A DNA stretch of 64,000 bases from Lelliottia nimipressuralis (GCF_004115925.1 NZ_SDDX01000005.1:124001-188000), one strand, 5' to 3'. Positions 18,643-28,401 are shown, numbered from the stretch's first letter. Program-made: numbers and translations. The notes: generated by a model from the letters alone, not told the origin.

Positions 18643-19868
18643 CGCGCCGCCAGCAGGCAGAGTTGCAGGGCCGTTTTGTAAGAGGCCTCGAACGACGACA
18701 GCGGCAAAAACTCAAACTTCGAGTGGAAGTTATGCGCGCCGGTGAAGAAGTTCGGGGTCAACAGTCCTTTCGCCGACAGAGCTGCACCGTCGGTGCCTCC
18801 GCGCATCGGCGTCGGTTTTGGCGTGATGCCGAGCGACGTCATCGCCTCAAACATCAGGTCGATAGCACGACGATCTTCCCCAATCGCATTGCTGATATTG
18901 CTGTAGGTGTCTTCAATGTGATGCTCGACGCGGGCAGTAGGGTGTTGCGCGGCGATTTTACCGGCAACGTCAGCGATCTGCTGTTTGCGCGCGGCAAAAC
19001 TCGCTGTGTCGAAATCACGGATATTAGCTTTCAGTACCGCCTCGTTTTGCCCGGCCTGAATGCCGTTAAACCAGATATACCCCTCGCGGCCCTCGGTGCA
19101 TTCCGGCGTCTGCTGACGGTCGAAGTGGCTGATGTAGTCCATCGCCATCAGTAGCGGGTTCACCAGCACGCCTTTCGCCGACATGGGGTGAGCGGTTACG
19201 CCGGTAAAGCGGATTTCTGCCGCTGCCGCGTTAAAGTTCTCATAAACAATCTCGCCAATTTCGCAGCAGTCGATGGTCCAGGCAAAATCAACGTCAAAAC
19301 GTTTTAGATCCAGCGCTTTCGCCCCGCATAAGCCAATCTCTTCATCGGGCACAAAGGCCACCACGATATCGCCGTGCTGATCTTCTGCCGTCAGGTTTTC
19401 CAGAACCGTCATTACCACCGTCACCGCGGCTTTATTATCTGCGCCTAATACGCTGGTTCCGTCGCTGAAAATAATCTCTTCGCCAGGATAAGCCAGTATT
19501 TCCGGATGCTCATTCACCCGTAACCAGATCTGTTTCTCTTTATTCAGACAGAGGTCTTCTCCTGCAAAAGTTAATATTTGCGGATGAATATCCGGTGATA
19601 ATCCCACGTCTACCGTATCAATATGGGTAATAAAACCAATGCGCGGAGCGCCGCTGACATTGCCTTTTTTGACGGCGGTCACCGTGGCAAATTCGTCGAT
19701 CACGATGTCGCTCAACCCCAGTGATTCCAGCTCTTCTGCCAGCACCCGCGCCATCTCGTGCTGGCCCGGTGTGGAAGGGAGGGTTGCGCTTTTCGGATCG
19801 CTCTGGCTGGTGATAGCCAGGTAGCGATAAAAGCGTTGGGTTAATTGACTGGAAAGCGAATTCGTCAT
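18639..19868 (-). CDS. PepT-like tripeptide aminopeptidase (M20B)
   Basis: 409 aa, similar in length to E. coli PepT (408 aa). Metal and catalytic residues are visible: His82-x-Asp84 in THIDTVD, Asp144 in GADNKAA, and Glu176-Glu177 in PDEEIG. The family removes N-terminal residues from tripeptides in the cytoplasm using two zinc ions. The position between tehB and a DppA-like gene is not the pepT locus of E. coli, so this is probably a second copy. The ATG at 19868 follows AAGAGAG; the longer frame from 19913 is less likely. It is divergent from the peptide-binding protein, suggesting joint peptide uptake and hydrolysis. Confidence 0.88.
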   Translation of the reverse strand: MTNSLSSQLTQRFYRYLAITSQSDPKSATLPSTPGQHEMARVLAEELESLGLSDIVIDEFATVTAVKKGNVSGAPRIGFITHIDTVDVGLSPDIHPQILTFAGEDLCLNKEKQIWLRVNEHPEILAYPGEEIIFSDGTSVLGADNKAAVTVVMTVLENLTAEDQHGDIVVAFVPDEEIGLCGAKALDLKRFDVDFAWTIDCCEIGEIVYENFNAAAAEIRFTGVTAHPMSAKGVLVNPLLMAMDYISHFDRQQTPECTEGREGYIWFNGIQAGQNEAVLKANIRDFDTASFAARKQQIADVAGKIAAQHPTARVEHHIEDTYSNISNAIGEDRRAIDLMFEAMTSLGITPKPTPMRGGTDGAALSAKGLLTPNFFTGAHNFHSKFEFLPLSSFEASYKTALQLCLLAAR

Positions 19869-19980
19869 AGTGATTCTCTCTTTATTTGTATTATCAGGTG
19901 TTTGCATTGTCACTTTAATGGTATTTATGCAATGGCAAAAGAATTAATTAGCCGTCGAATTAAAAAGACAGGAAAATGCG

Positions 19981-21573
19981 ATGAATAGCAAACTGACAAC
20001 CTTAACCCTGGCAATTGCTGCATTAACGGTAAGTTCCGCCGTAGCGGCAAAGACACTGGTGTATTGCTCCGAAGGATCGCCGGAGAATTTTAATCCCCAG
20101 TTATACACCTCTGGCACCAGCGTGGATGCCAGTGCCGTACCGGTCTATAACCGACTGGTCGATTTTAAACCCGGCACGACGGAGCTGGTGCCAAGCCTGG
20201 CCGAAAGCTGGGATGTCAGCGAGGACGGCAAGGTTTACACCTTCCACCTGCGCAAGGGCGTTAAATTCCAGAGCAATAAATTCTATAAACCGACGCGCGA
20301 TTTTAACGCCGATGATGTGATTTTCTCCTTCATGCGGCAGAAAGACGTTAACCACCCGTACCACAACGTCTCCAACGGCAGCTATTCCAACTTTGAAAGT
20401 CTGGAGTTCGGCAGCCTGATTACCGCTATCGACAAATTGGACGACCACACCGTACGCTTTACCCTGGCGCATCCGGAAGCGCCGTTTGTCGCCGATCTGG
20501 CCTGGTATTTTGCCTCGATTCTCTCTGCGGAATACGCCGACGCGATGCTCAAAGCGGGTACGCCGGAAAAAGTGGATATGGACCCGATAGGCACCGGGCC
20601 GTTTAAACTGACGCAGTACCAGAAAGATTCGCGCATCCTCTTCACCGCGTTCCCGGACTACTGGCAGGGCAAATCAAAACTCGACCGACTGGTGTTTAGC
20701 ATCACGCCGGACGCCTCCGTGCGTTTTGCTAAAATCGAGAAAAACGAATGCCAGGTGATGCCATTCCCGAATCCTGCCGATCTGCCGCGCATGAAGGCCA
20801 ACAACGATATCAACCTGATGAGCAAAGCGGGGCTAAACACCGGATTCCTGGCGTTTAACACCCAAAAGCCGCCGCTGGATAACGTGAAAGTGCGTCAGGC
20901 GCTGGCGATGGCGATCAACAAACCGGCGATCATCGACGCGGTGTTCCATGGCACGGGAACCGCAGCGAAAAACCTGCTGCCGCCCGGCGTCTGGAGCGCC
21001 GACAGCGAGCTGAAGGATTACGACTACAGCCCCGATAAGGCCAAAGCGCTGCTGAAAGAGGCGGGATTTGCCAACGGCGTGAGTATCGAGCTGTGGGCGA
21101 TGCCGGTGCAGCGCCCGTATAACCCGAACGCCAGGCGGATGGCCGAAATGATTCAGGCTGACTGGGCGAAAATCGGCGTGCAGGCCAAAATCGTCACCTA
21201 TGAGTGGGGCGAATACCTTAAGCGTGTGAAGGGCGGCGAACACCAGGCGGCGCTGATGGGCTGGACCACGGCGACGGGCGACCCGGATAACTTCTTCGGC
21301 CCGCTGTTTACCTGCACGTCCGCCAACGGCGGCTCGAACTCGGCGAAATGGTGCTATCAGCCGTTTGATAAGATCATCAACGAGGCGAAATCGATAACCG
21401 ATCACGAGAAACGCGTGGCGCTGTACAAAGAGGCGCAGCAGATGATGCACGATCAAATGCCTGCGGTGATGATTGCGCACTCCACTATTTTCGAACCGGT
21501 GAGAAAAGAGGTGACGGGTTACGAAATCGATCCGTTTGGTAAACACCTCTTCTGGCAAGTGGATATTAAATAA
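19981..21573 (+). CDS. DppA-like periplasmic peptide-binding protein
   Basis: 530 aa family-5 solute-binding protein. The signal peptide is likely cut after AVA, followed by KTLVYCSEGSPENFNPQLYTSG as in DppA. The MDPIGTGPFKL and WTTATGDPDNFFGPLFTC segments are typical of dipeptide binders. AGGA precedes the ATG. No dppBCDF genes follow; a terminator closes the gene, so it likely feeds a Dpp-type permease encoded elsewhere. The divergent PepT-like peptidase suggests a small-peptide ligand. Confidence 0.88.
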   Translation: MNSKLTTLTLAIAALTVSSAVAAKTLVYCSEGSPENFNPQLYTSGTSVDASAVPVYNRLVDFKPGTTELVPSLAESWDVSEDGKVYTFHLRKGVKFQSNKFYKPTRDFNADDVIFSFMRQKDVNHPYHNVSNGSYSNFESLEFGSLITAIDKLDDHTVRFTLAHPEAPFVADLAWYFASILSAEYADAMLKAGTPEKVDMDPIGTGPFKLTQYQKDSRILFTAFPDYWQGKSKLDRLVFSITPDASVRFAKIEKNECQVMPFPNPADLPRMKANNDINLMSKAGLNTGFLAFNTQKPPLDNVKVRQALAMAINKPAIIDAVFHGTGTAAKNLLPPGVWSADSELKDYDYSPDKAKALLKEAGFANGVSIELWAMPVQRPYNPNARRMAEMIQADWAKIGVQAKIVTYEWGEYLKRVKGGEHQAALMGWTTATGDPDNFFGPLFTCTSANGGSNSAKWCYQPFDKIINEAKSITDHEKRVALYKEAQQMMHDQMPAVMIAHSTIFEPVRKEVTGYEIDPFGKHLFWQVDIK

Positions 21574-21583
21574 CCATAAATCA

Positions 21584-21616
21584 CTGCCCGTGACTATTCC
21601 GGGCAGTTTGTTTTTT
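21584..21616 (+). terminator. terminator of the DppA-like gene
   Basis: CTGCCCG and CGGGCAG form a 7-bp stem followed by TTTGTTTTTT. Confidence 0.9.
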
Positions 21617-21712
21617 GAATTGTGCCGCCAGCACCCTTTTTGTCACAACAAACCCCTGATTCTTTTGCTATAACTTCATATGCATATCTGCATATAACAG
21701 GGATTCACAACC

Positions 21713-22387
21713 ATGCGTACTCAGACTTTTTTTAAAGTTGCAGCGCTCTCTGGCCTGCTGGTTTTAGCGGGCTGCGCGTCCAAAGTGGCGCAACCCGATC
21801 AATATTCGGGCTTTTTGAAAGATTATTCAGGCTTGCAGCAGACAACGTCAGCAACGGGCAAACCGACGCTGCGCTGGGTAGATCCATCCTATAAACCGTC
21901 TAATTACGATAATATTGTCTGGAATCCAATCACCTATTATCCGGTGCCTAAACCAACTACTCAGGTAGGGCAAAAAGTGCTGGACGATCTGCTGGCCTAC
22001 ACCAATACCAAATTGAAAGCGGCCATTGGCCAGACGAAACCGCTGGTGACAACACCAGGGCCACGTAGTCTGATCTTCCGCGGCGCGATTACGGGTGTGA
22101 GTTCGAAGAGCGAAGGGCTGCAGTTCTATGAAGTGGTGCCGGTTGCGCTGGTGGTAGCGGGTACGCAAATGGCGACAGGACACCGCACGATGGACACCCA
22201 TCTCTTCTTTGAAGGTGAGTTGATCGATGCCTCAACGGGTAAACCGGTGATCAAAGTGGTTCGTAAAGGCGAAGGGAAAGAGCTAAGTAACGAAAATTCA
22301 CCAATGACCGTGGCGACGCTGAAACAGGTCGTGGATGACATGGCGACGGATGCCACCATGTTTGATGTGAACAACACCAAAAAATAA
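21713..22387 (+). CDS. ydcL: DUF3313 lipoprotein YdcL
   Basis: 224 aa. A lipoprotein signal with lipobox LAGC near residue 21 predicts lipidation; the residues after Cys are Ala-Ser, with no Asp at +2, so outer-membrane sorting is expected. Very close to E. coli YdcL (222 aa), for example WVDPSYKP, SIVWNPITYYPVPKP-like and VVAGTQMATGHRTMDT segments. The locus after tehB also matches. Function is unknown. Confidence 0.9.
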   Translation: MRTQTFFKVAALSGLLVLAGCASKVAQPDQYSGFLKDYSGLQQTTSATGKPTLRWVDPSYKPSNYDNIVWNPITYYPVPKPTTQVGQKVLDDLLAYTNTKLKAAIGQTKPLVTTPGPRSLIFRGAITGVSSKSEGLQFYEVVPVALVVAGTQMATGHRTMDTHLFFEGELIDASTGKPVIKVVRKGEGKELSNENSPMTVATLKQVVDDMATDATMFDVNNTKK

Positions 22388-22391
22388 TCTG

Positions 22392-22422
22392 AAACCGGCG
22401 GCCTCACACCGCCGGTTTTTTT
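22392..22422. terminator. terminator between ydcL and the DMT transporter
   Basis: ACCGGCGG (22394-22401) and CCGCCGGT (22409-22416) form an 8-bp stem followed by a T-run for the plus strand; the minus-strand tail is weaker (AAA). Confidence 0.9.
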
Positions 22423-23317
22423 ATGCCATCCGCAGACGCCTGAACCAGGTTTCTGGTCGGGTGAACATCACCAGGTTCCCCGTCAGTATCAGCAGTAATC
22501 CCGCCACCGCGTTCATGTGCCAGACGTAGCCCTCATACACCGTAGAAATCGACAGCGCGACCAGCGGGAACAGCAGGGTGCTGTAGGCCGCTTTGCCTGC
22601 ACCGATGCGACCGACGAGGGTGAAATACGCGCCAAAGGCAATCACAGAACCGAAGATCGCCAGATACAGCAGCGCACCGATGTAGCTCATGGTCCACTCG
22701 GGGACAAAGCTGTCGCCGCGCACCAGCGCAATCGCACCCATCACCAGCGTACCGTAGGTCATCGCCCAGGCGTTGGTGGTCATGGTTTCCAGACCGTTAC
22801 GCTGATGGCGAAGGCTGATCATATTGCCCAGCGAGAAACCGTAAGTCCCAAGCGCTGACAGGCCGATACCCAGCAGCAGTTCGTGGCTCCAGCCGCTGGC
22901 CAGCAAATCGTCCCAGAAGAGGGTGATGATGCCGAGCAGCCCGAGGATCGCGGCGGCCCAGAAGCGCGCCGGTGGTCGCTGGCCGAAGAAAATAAAGCTG
23001 TTTATGGCGTTATACAGCACCGCCATCGAGAAAATGACCGACTCCAGCCCGGTATTGATAAACTTCGCCGCCGTGTAAAAACACCAGAAGTTGAAGCAAA
23101 ACACGCAGCAGCCCTGAACCATACAGAACAGATGATCGCGCACCGCCAGTTTACGCAGACGCCCCAGCGCCAGCAGGACCAGCATCATCGCGGCGCTCGC
23201 CACGGCAAAACGCCAGAAAATGGACACCGGCGCAGCAACCGGTCCTTGTTGCAGGAAAATCGCAATCCAGGTTGTCCCCCAGATCACTACCACCAGCCCA
23301 TACAGAAGTGCGTTCAT
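22421..23317 (-). CDS. EamA/DMT-family transporter
   Basis: 298 aa with about ten hydrophobic helices and two EamA repeats: VVIWGTTWIAIFLQQGP at the start and a second repeat after residue 150. DMT proteins of this size usually export amino acids or other metabolites. It is divergent from an AraC-family gene across 170 nt, so the pair is probably regulator and target. AAGAGAGAACG precedes the ATG. Substrate is unknown. Confidence 0.85.
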   Translation of the reverse strand: MNALLYGLVVVIWGTTWIAIFLQQGPVAAPVSIFWRFAVASAAMMLVLLALGRLRKLAVRDHLFCMVQGCCVFCFNFWCFYTAAKFINTGLESVIFSMAVLYNAINSFIFFGQRPPARFWAAAILGLLGIITLFWDDLLASGWSHELLLGIGLSALGTYGFSLGNMISLRHQRNGLETMTTNAWAMTYGTLVMGAIALVRGDSFVPEWTMSYIGALLYLAIFGSVIAFGAYFTLVGRIGAGKAAYSTLLFPLVALSISTVYEGYVWHMNAVAGLLLILTGNLVMFTRPETWFRRLRMA

Positions 23318-23487
23318 CGTTCTCTCTTATCAAAGGGTAAAAGTGAAGTTTGACCTGACCTGAACCGGCGCGCTTTCAGCCACTTGCGGCTCACTTGCAA
23401 ATTCTTGCGCTTTTTTGTTTCCCCATGACTGGTATCGCGGGGCAACACTTCTTAGACTGTCGATCTGTTTACTTGCCAGTTACGGTT

Positions 23488-24360
23488 ATGTCTCACGCTT
23501 ACGACACCTTTGAAACCCTTCGCCAACAGAACGCCGTGCTGCGGGAGACGGTCGCCCTCAATTCGGGCATCCAGCTGGCGGCGTGGTACAACAAGCACGA
23601 TACGGTGACGGTAAAAAGTAACCACCACACCCTGAGCCTGTATGTGGCGGACGGCTACGAGAGTTACCACAAAACGGCCAGCGGCTGGAAAAACGGCGGC
23701 GGGCCGGACCGTTTTTGCCTGATGCCAAAAGAGAGCGAGTCGAGCTGGGACATCCGCGACGATTTATCCTTTGTGCATCTCTACTGCACTGACGAGCACC
23801 TGCGTGAACTGGGTGAGAAGATCTGGGATAAAAGCCCAGCGGCGATCGCGCTGGATGAAAAAACCTTCGCCAGCGATCCTAAAATCGCGATGCTTTATCG
23901 CCAGTTTTTGCTCGGCTGCGACTGGCAGCAGCAGGCCAACCAGCTGACGCTCAGCACCGCCAGCACCTTGTTGCTGACCCATTTGATCCAGAACTATTCC
24001 AGCGTGCAGTGGAAGCTGCCCGTCGTCACAGGCGGCCTGTCGCCGTACGTGCTGCGCAACGTACTGGAGTATGTGAATAACCATCTCTCCCAGGCGTTAA
24101 CGCTGGCTGAACTGGCTGCGGTAGCGGCGTTGAGCGAATACCACTTTGCCCGCATGTTCCGCCAGTCGATGAATATGGCGCCGCATCAGTACGTCATGCA
24201 GCAGCGTATGGAAAAGGCGAAGAATCTGGTGCAGTTCACTCAGCAACCTTTGACCGACATCGCGCTGGCCTGCGGGTTTAGCTCGGCAAGCCATTTCAGC
24301 AATCGCTTTAAAGCGACCCTCGGATTAACCCCCTCGCAGCTACGCGCGGCGAAAGCGTGA
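23488..24360 (+). CDS. AraC-family transcriptional regulator
   Basis: 290 aa. The C-terminal double HTH (residues about 190-288) contains LTLAELAAVAALSEYHFARM and the family signature FSSASHFSNRFKATLGLTPSQ. The N-terminal half is a presumed ligand domain. The ATG at 23488 (MSHAYDTFETL) is chosen because conserved-looking sequence begins there; a longer frame from 23395 exists without a better ribosome site. It is divergent from the DMT transporter and its 3' end overlaps convergent ydcO by 21 nt. Confidence 0.85.
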   Translation: MSHAYDTFETLRQQNAVLRETVALNSGIQLAAWYNKHDTVTVKSNHHTLSLYVADGYESYHKTASGWKNGGGPDRFCLMPKESESSWDIRDDLSFVHLYCTDEHLRELGEKIWDKSPAAIALDEKTFASDPKIAMLYRQFLLGCDWQQQANQLTLSTASTLLLTHLIQNYSSVQWKLPVVTGGLSPYVLRNVLEYVNNHLSQALTLAELAAVAALSEYHFARMFRQSMNMAPHQYVMQQRMEKAKNLVQFTQQPLTDIALACGFSSASHFSNRFKATLGLTPSQLRAAKA

Positions 24361-25506
24361 TAACACGACAAAACAGATCCCACCCGCGATAAGCCCCCAG
24401 AACGCCGACCCAATCCCGAGCAGTGTTACACCGCTGGCGGTCACCAGAAAAGTGACGATGGCCGCATCGCGCTCCGCCTCATGCTGTAACGCCTGATACA
24501 GACTGCCACTGATGGTGCCCAGCAACGCCAGCCCGGCCAGCGTCTGGATCCAACTGAGCGGCAGCGCCGCCATCAGCGCGGTAATCGATCCGCCGAAAAT
24601 GCCTGCCAGCAGATAAAACACGCCTGCCGCCGCCGCGGCCAGCCAGCGCTTGCTGGCGTCCGGGTGCGCGTCCGGGCTTTGACAAATGGCGGCGGTGATC
24701 GCCGCGATGCAGATGGAAAAGACGCCAAACGGCGAGAACAGCAGGGCCAGTGCGCCGGTAAAGATGATCAGCGGCGAAACCGTGACCGGATATCCGGAGG
24801 CTTTCATAGTGGCGAAACCCGGCGCGTTTTGCGACGCCATGGTCACGAGAAAGAAAGGCAGGCCGATGCTAACGAGCGTGGTGAAAGTAAACTTCGGCGC
24901 GATAAATTCCGGAAGCACCACGCGAAAAGCAAGATTATCCGTGACAACGTCACCTCCCGCCCAGGCAGCCATGCTTCCGACCAGCAGTGTGGCGACAATG
25001 GCATAGCGCGGCGCGAAGGCTTTTGCGATAAGCCACGCCAGCAGCATGCTTCCACACAGCAGAAAATGGCCCTCAAGATGACTGAACGCCTGCAGGCCAA
25101 AGCGCAGCAGCACACCTGCGAGCATCGCCGCCGCGAGAGTATGTGGGATAATTTTCATCAGCCGGGCGAACAGACCCGTCACGCCGCAAAGCAGAATTAG
25201 CGCGTTAGCGAAGATAAAAATGCCGATGGTTTCGGCAAGGGTGACGCCCTGCAGGCTGGTCGCCAGCAGCGCCGCGCCAGGCGTGGACCAGGCGGTAAGC
25301 ACCGGCGATTTGTACCACAGGGAGAGGGCGAGCGTGCTTACCCCCATCCCGATGCCGAGCGCGGTCATCCAGCCTGCAATCTGATGGGGTGTGGCGCCTG
25401 CAGCGGCCGCAGCCTGCCAGATGATGGCGGCAGAGCTGGCGTAGCCCACCAGCACGGCGACGAAACCAGCCAGCACCGCCGGAAAAAGTGAGGAGGAAGG
25501 GCGCAT
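24340..25506 (-). CDS. ydcO: BenE-family putative benzoate/H+ symporter YdcO
   Basis: 388 aa with about twelve membrane helices. N-terminal MRPSSSLFPAVLAGFVAVL, GYASSAAIIWQAA and the SIGLPFFLVTMASQNAPG core are characteristic of BenE/YdcO. The start at 25506 is chosen over an upstream frame to 25608, which would run through the divergent promoter and sutR start. In E. coli it is also divergent from ydcN (sutR). Substrate is unproven; benzoate is the family label. Confidence 0.9.
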   Translation of the reverse strand: MRPSSSLFPAVLAGFVAVLVGYASSAAIIWQAAAAAGATPHQIAGWMTALGIGMGVSTLALSLWYKSPVLTAWSTPGAALLATSLQGVTLAETIGIFIFANALILLCGVTGLFARLMKIIPHTLAAAMLAGVLLRFGLQAFSHLEGHFLLCGSMLLAWLIAKAFAPRYAIVATLLVGSMAAWAGGDVVTDNLAFRVVLPEFIAPKFTFTTLVSIGLPFFLVTMASQNAPGFATMKASGYPVTVSPLIIFTGALALLFSPFGVFSICIAAITAAICQSPDAHPDASKRWLAAAAAGVFYLLAGIFGGSITALMAALPLSWIQTLAGLALLGTISGSLYQALQHEAERDAAIVTFLVTASGVTLLGIGSAFWGLIAGGICFVVLSRFRRA

Positions 25507-25520
25507 AAATACTCCATTGT

Positions 25521-25564
25521 GCGTTATAACGTCCGTGGGAATGTAGCACTGTGCGCTATAGCGT
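25521..25564. promoter_or_regulatory. twin palindromes between ydcO and sutR, candidate SutR operators
   Basis: GCGTTATAACGT at 25521-25532 and GCGCTATAGCGT at 25553-25564 are near-palindromes of the same pattern with centres 32 bp apart, about three helical turns. Both are preceded by TGT/GT. They sit between the two divergent starts. Binding by SutR is inference from position and symmetry. Confidence 0.55.
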
Positions 25565-25597
25565 ACAAGTGGTACACTCCCGGCAACGGGAGGATCT

Positions 25598-26125
25598 ATG
25601 AATATCACTCAACATCTGGCGTCAACGCTGAAAAACGAGCGTCAGGCGCGTGGCTGGAGTCTGTCGAAGCTGGCGGACGAGACAGGCGTGTCGAAAGCGA
25701 TGCTCGGGCAAATCGAGCGCAACGAGTCCAGCCCGACGGTTTCGACCCTGTGGAAAATCGCCACCGGCCTGAACGTCCCTTTCTCCGCCTTTATTACACC
25801 GGAAACGCACTCGCAGCCCGTCTTTGACCCGCAGCAGCAGGCGATGGTGGTCAAGCCGCTTTTCCCGTGGGACGAGACACTTAAGTTTGACCACTTTTCG
25901 ATTACCCTGGCGCCGGGCGCACTCAGTGAATCGACGCCGCACGAAGCGGGTGTGATTGAACATGTGGTGGTGATCAGTGGCGAACTGGAGATGTGTCTCG
26001 ACGGTGTCTGGCGCACGATTTTACCCGATTCCGGCGTGCGTTTTGCGGGCGATAAACCCCATGCCTACCGCAACAGCAGCGGGCAGACCGTGCACTTTCA
26101 TTCGTTGATACATTATCCCCGCTAA
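25598..26125 (+). CDS. sutR: XRE-cupin transcriptional regulator SutR (YdcN)
   Basis: 175 aa. An N-terminal lambda-repressor-type HTH (residues about 8-62, GWSLSKLADETGVSKAMLGQIE) is joined to a C-terminal cupin domain (about 95-172, with HEAGVIEHVVVISGELEM). E. coli YdcN was renamed SutR for a role in sulfur utilisation. GGGAGGATCT precedes the ATG. It is divergent from ydcO and 80 nt ahead of rlhA, the same order as in E. coli. Confidence 0.9.
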   Translation: MNITQHLASTLKNERQARGWSLSKLADETGVSKAMLGQIERNESSPTVSTLWKIATGLNVPFSAFITPETHSQPVFDPQQQAMVVKPLFPWDETLKFDHFSITLAPGALSESTPHEAGVIEHVVVISGELEMCLDGVWRTILPDSGVRFAGDKPHAYRNSSGQTVHFHSLIHYPR

Positions 26126-26205
26126 AGGTACGCAAAACGGTTTCGCTGTCGTAGACTTCTGACTACAATAGCCGCCATTTTGACCATAACGGATAACGAC
26201 GAAGT

Positions 26206-28170
26206 ATGCGCCTGCAATCCCATTATCTTGAACTCTTAAGCCCGGCCCGTGACGCCTCCATCGCGCGTGAGGCGATCCTGCACGGTGCGGACGCGGTCTA
26301 TATTGGCGGCCCGGGCTTTGGCGCTCGCCATAATGCCAGCAACAGCCTGCGCGATATCGCCGAGCTGGTGCCGTTTGCCCACCGTTTCGGTGCCAAAGTG
26401 TTCGTGACCCTGAACACCATTCTTCATGATGATGAACTTGAGCCTGCCCAGCGTCTGATTACCGATCTGTACCAGACCGGCGTTGATGCCCTGATCGTGC
26501 AGGACATGGGCGTGCTTGAGCTGGACATACCGCCGATTGAATTGCATGCCAGCACCCAATGCGATATCCGCACGGTTGAAAAAGCGAAGTTTCTCTCTGA
26601 CGTCGGTTTTACCCAGATCGTGCTGGCGCGCGAACTGAATCTGAACCAGATCCGCGATATCCACCAGGCCACCGACGCCACCATCGAATTCTTCATTCAC
26701 GGCGCGCTGTGCGTGGCCTATTCCGGCCAGTGCAACATTTCCCATGCGCAGACCGGGCGCAGCGCGAACCGCGGCGACTGCTCTCAGGCGTGCCGTCTGC
26801 CGTACACCCTGAAAGACGATCAGGGGCGCGTAGTGGCGTTCGAAAAACACCTCCTGTCGATGAAAGACAACGACCAGACCGCCAACCTGGCGGCGCTGAT
26901 CGACGCAGGCGTGCGCTCCTTCAAAATTGAAGGGCGCTACAAAGACATGAGCTACGTGAAAAATATCACCGCGCACTACCGCCAGATGCTGGATGCCATC
27001 ATTGAGGATCGCGGCGATCTGGCGCGCGCGTCTGCCGGGCGTACCGAGCATTTCTTTATTCCGTCGACGGATAAAACCTTCCACCGTGGCAGCACCGACT
27101 ACTTTGTGAATGCGCGAAAAGGCGATATCGGCGCGTTCGATTCACCGAAGTTTATCGGTCTGCCGGTGGGAGAAGTGCTAAAAGTCGCGAAAGACCATCT
27201 CGACGTGAAAGTGACCGAGACGCTCGCCAACGGCGACGGTCTGAATGTGATGATCAAACGTGAAATTGTCGGTTTCCGCGCTAATACAGTGGAGAAAACC
27301 GGCGAAAATCAGTATCGCGTGTGGCCAAATGAAATGCCTGCCGATCTCTATAAAGCGCGTCCGAATGCGGCGCTCAATCGCAACCTGGACCACAACTGGC
27401 AACAGGCGCTGCTGAAAACCTCCAGCGAACGTCGCATCGCCGTGGATATCGAACTGGGCGGCTGGGAAGAGCAGCTGATCCTGACCATGACCAGCGAAGA
27501 TGGCGTGAGCGTCACCCATACACTGGACGGTCAGTTTGAAGAGGCGAATAATGCCGAAAAAGCGTTGAACAGCCTGAAAGAGGGCGTGGCGAAACTCGGG
27601 CAGACAATCTACTACGCGCGCGATATTCAGGTGAACCTGCCCTCCGCGCTGTTTGTTCCGAACAGCCTGTTGAACGCGTTCCGTCGCGAAACGGCAGAGA
27701 TGCTGGATGACGCGCGTCTGGCAAACTATCCGCGCGGCAGCCGTAAAGCGGTTTCCGTGCCTGCGCCGGTCTATCCGGACACCCACCTGTCGTTCCTTGC
27801 TAACGTCTACAACCACAAAGCGCGGGCGTTCTATCATCGCTATGGCGTGCAGCTGATCGACGCGGCCTATGAAGCGCATGAAGAGAAGGGCGATGTGCCG
27901 GTGATGATCACCAAACACTGCCTGCGCTTCGCCTTTAACCTGTGTCCGAAACAGGCGAAAGGCAGCATCAAAAGCTGGAAAGCAACGCCGATGCAACTGG
28001 TGAACGGTGACGAAGTGTTAACGCTGAAATTTGACTGCCGTCCGTGTGAAATGCACGTTATTGGTAAGATGAAAAATCACATCTTCAAGATGCCACAGCC
28101 GGGTAGCGTGGTGGCATCTGTCAGCCCGGAAGATCTGATGAAAACCCTGCCGAAGCGTAAAGGGGTTTAA
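26206..28170 (+). CDS. rlhA: 23S rRNA C2501 hydroxylation protein RlhA (U32 peptidase family)
   Basis: 654 aa, collinear with E. coli RlhA (YdcP, 653 aa). The U32 signature region includes FIHGALCVAYSGQCNISH near residues 164-181 and NRGDCSQACRLPY, whose cysteines are thought to carry an iron-sulfur cluster; further cysteines lie near the C-terminus (CLRFAFNLCPKQ, FDCRPCEMHV). RlhA and iron-sulfur genes are needed for ho5C2501 formation in 23S rRNA. A homologue of the tRNA enzyme TrhP (YegQ), but the location fixes the orthologue. Confidence 0.93.
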   Translation: MRLQSHYLELLSPARDASIAREAILHGADAVYIGGPGFGARHNASNSLRDIAELVPFAHRFGAKVFVTLNTILHDDELEPAQRLITDLYQTGVDALIVQDMGVLELDIPPIELHASTQCDIRTVEKAKFLSDVGFTQIVLARELNLNQIRDIHQATDATIEFFIHGALCVAYSGQCNISHAQTGRSANRGDCSQACRLPYTLKDDQGRVVAFEKHLLSMKDNDQTANLAALIDAGVRSFKIEGRYKDMSYVKNITAHYRQMLDAIIEDRGDLARASAGRTEHFFIPSTDKTFHRGSTDYFVNARKGDIGAFDSPKFIGLPVGEVLKVAKDHLDVKVTETLANGDGLNVMIKREIVGFRANTVEKTGENQYRVWPNEMPADLYKARPNAALNRNLDHNWQQALLKTSSERRIAVDIELGGWEEQLILTMTSEDGVSVTHTLDGQFEEANNAEKALNSLKEGVAKLGQTIYYARDIQVNLPSALFVPNSLLNAFRRETAEMLDDARLANYPRGSRKAVSVPAPVYPDTHLSFLANVYNHKARAFYHRYGVQLIDAAYEAHEEKGDVPVMITKHCLRFAFNLCPKQAKGSIKSWKATPMQLVNGDEVLTLKFDCRPCEMHVIGKMKNHIFKMPQPGSVVASVSPEDLMKTLPKRKGV

Positions 28171-28401
28171 TCAGCGAAAATGGGTCTCCGGTTTGCGCGA
28201 TTTTTGCCAGTGATGGTGCTCGCGCAAACCCTCCGCAGACTCCTCCGCCACATACCGTAGTTCGTCGCTGTCCGCGCTATGACGCAACTGATGGTCGGCA
28301 TTCTGTACCAACAGGTATTCATGCCCTTTATGCCCCGCCATTAACTGACCCGAAAACAACGCGCAGGTCAGCAGTACGATTGATAAACACGTTTTAACCA
28401 T
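28171..28401 (-). CDS. yncJ: small exported protein YncJ
   Basis: 76 aa, the same size and locus as E. coli YncJ. A signal peptide probably ends LMAG/HKGHE. The SADSDELRYVAEESAEGLREH stretch is conserved with E. coli. Function is unknown; a role in the envelope is implied by export. It is directly convergent with rlhA with no gap. Confidence 0.88.
   Translation of the reverse strand: MVKTCLSIVLLTCALFSGQLMAGHKGHEYLLVQNADHQLRHSADSDELRYVAEESAEGLREHHHWQKSRKPETHFR

Noticed and set aside
26236..27084. 282-codon minus-strand frame
   Set aside because: Antisense shadow of rlhA.
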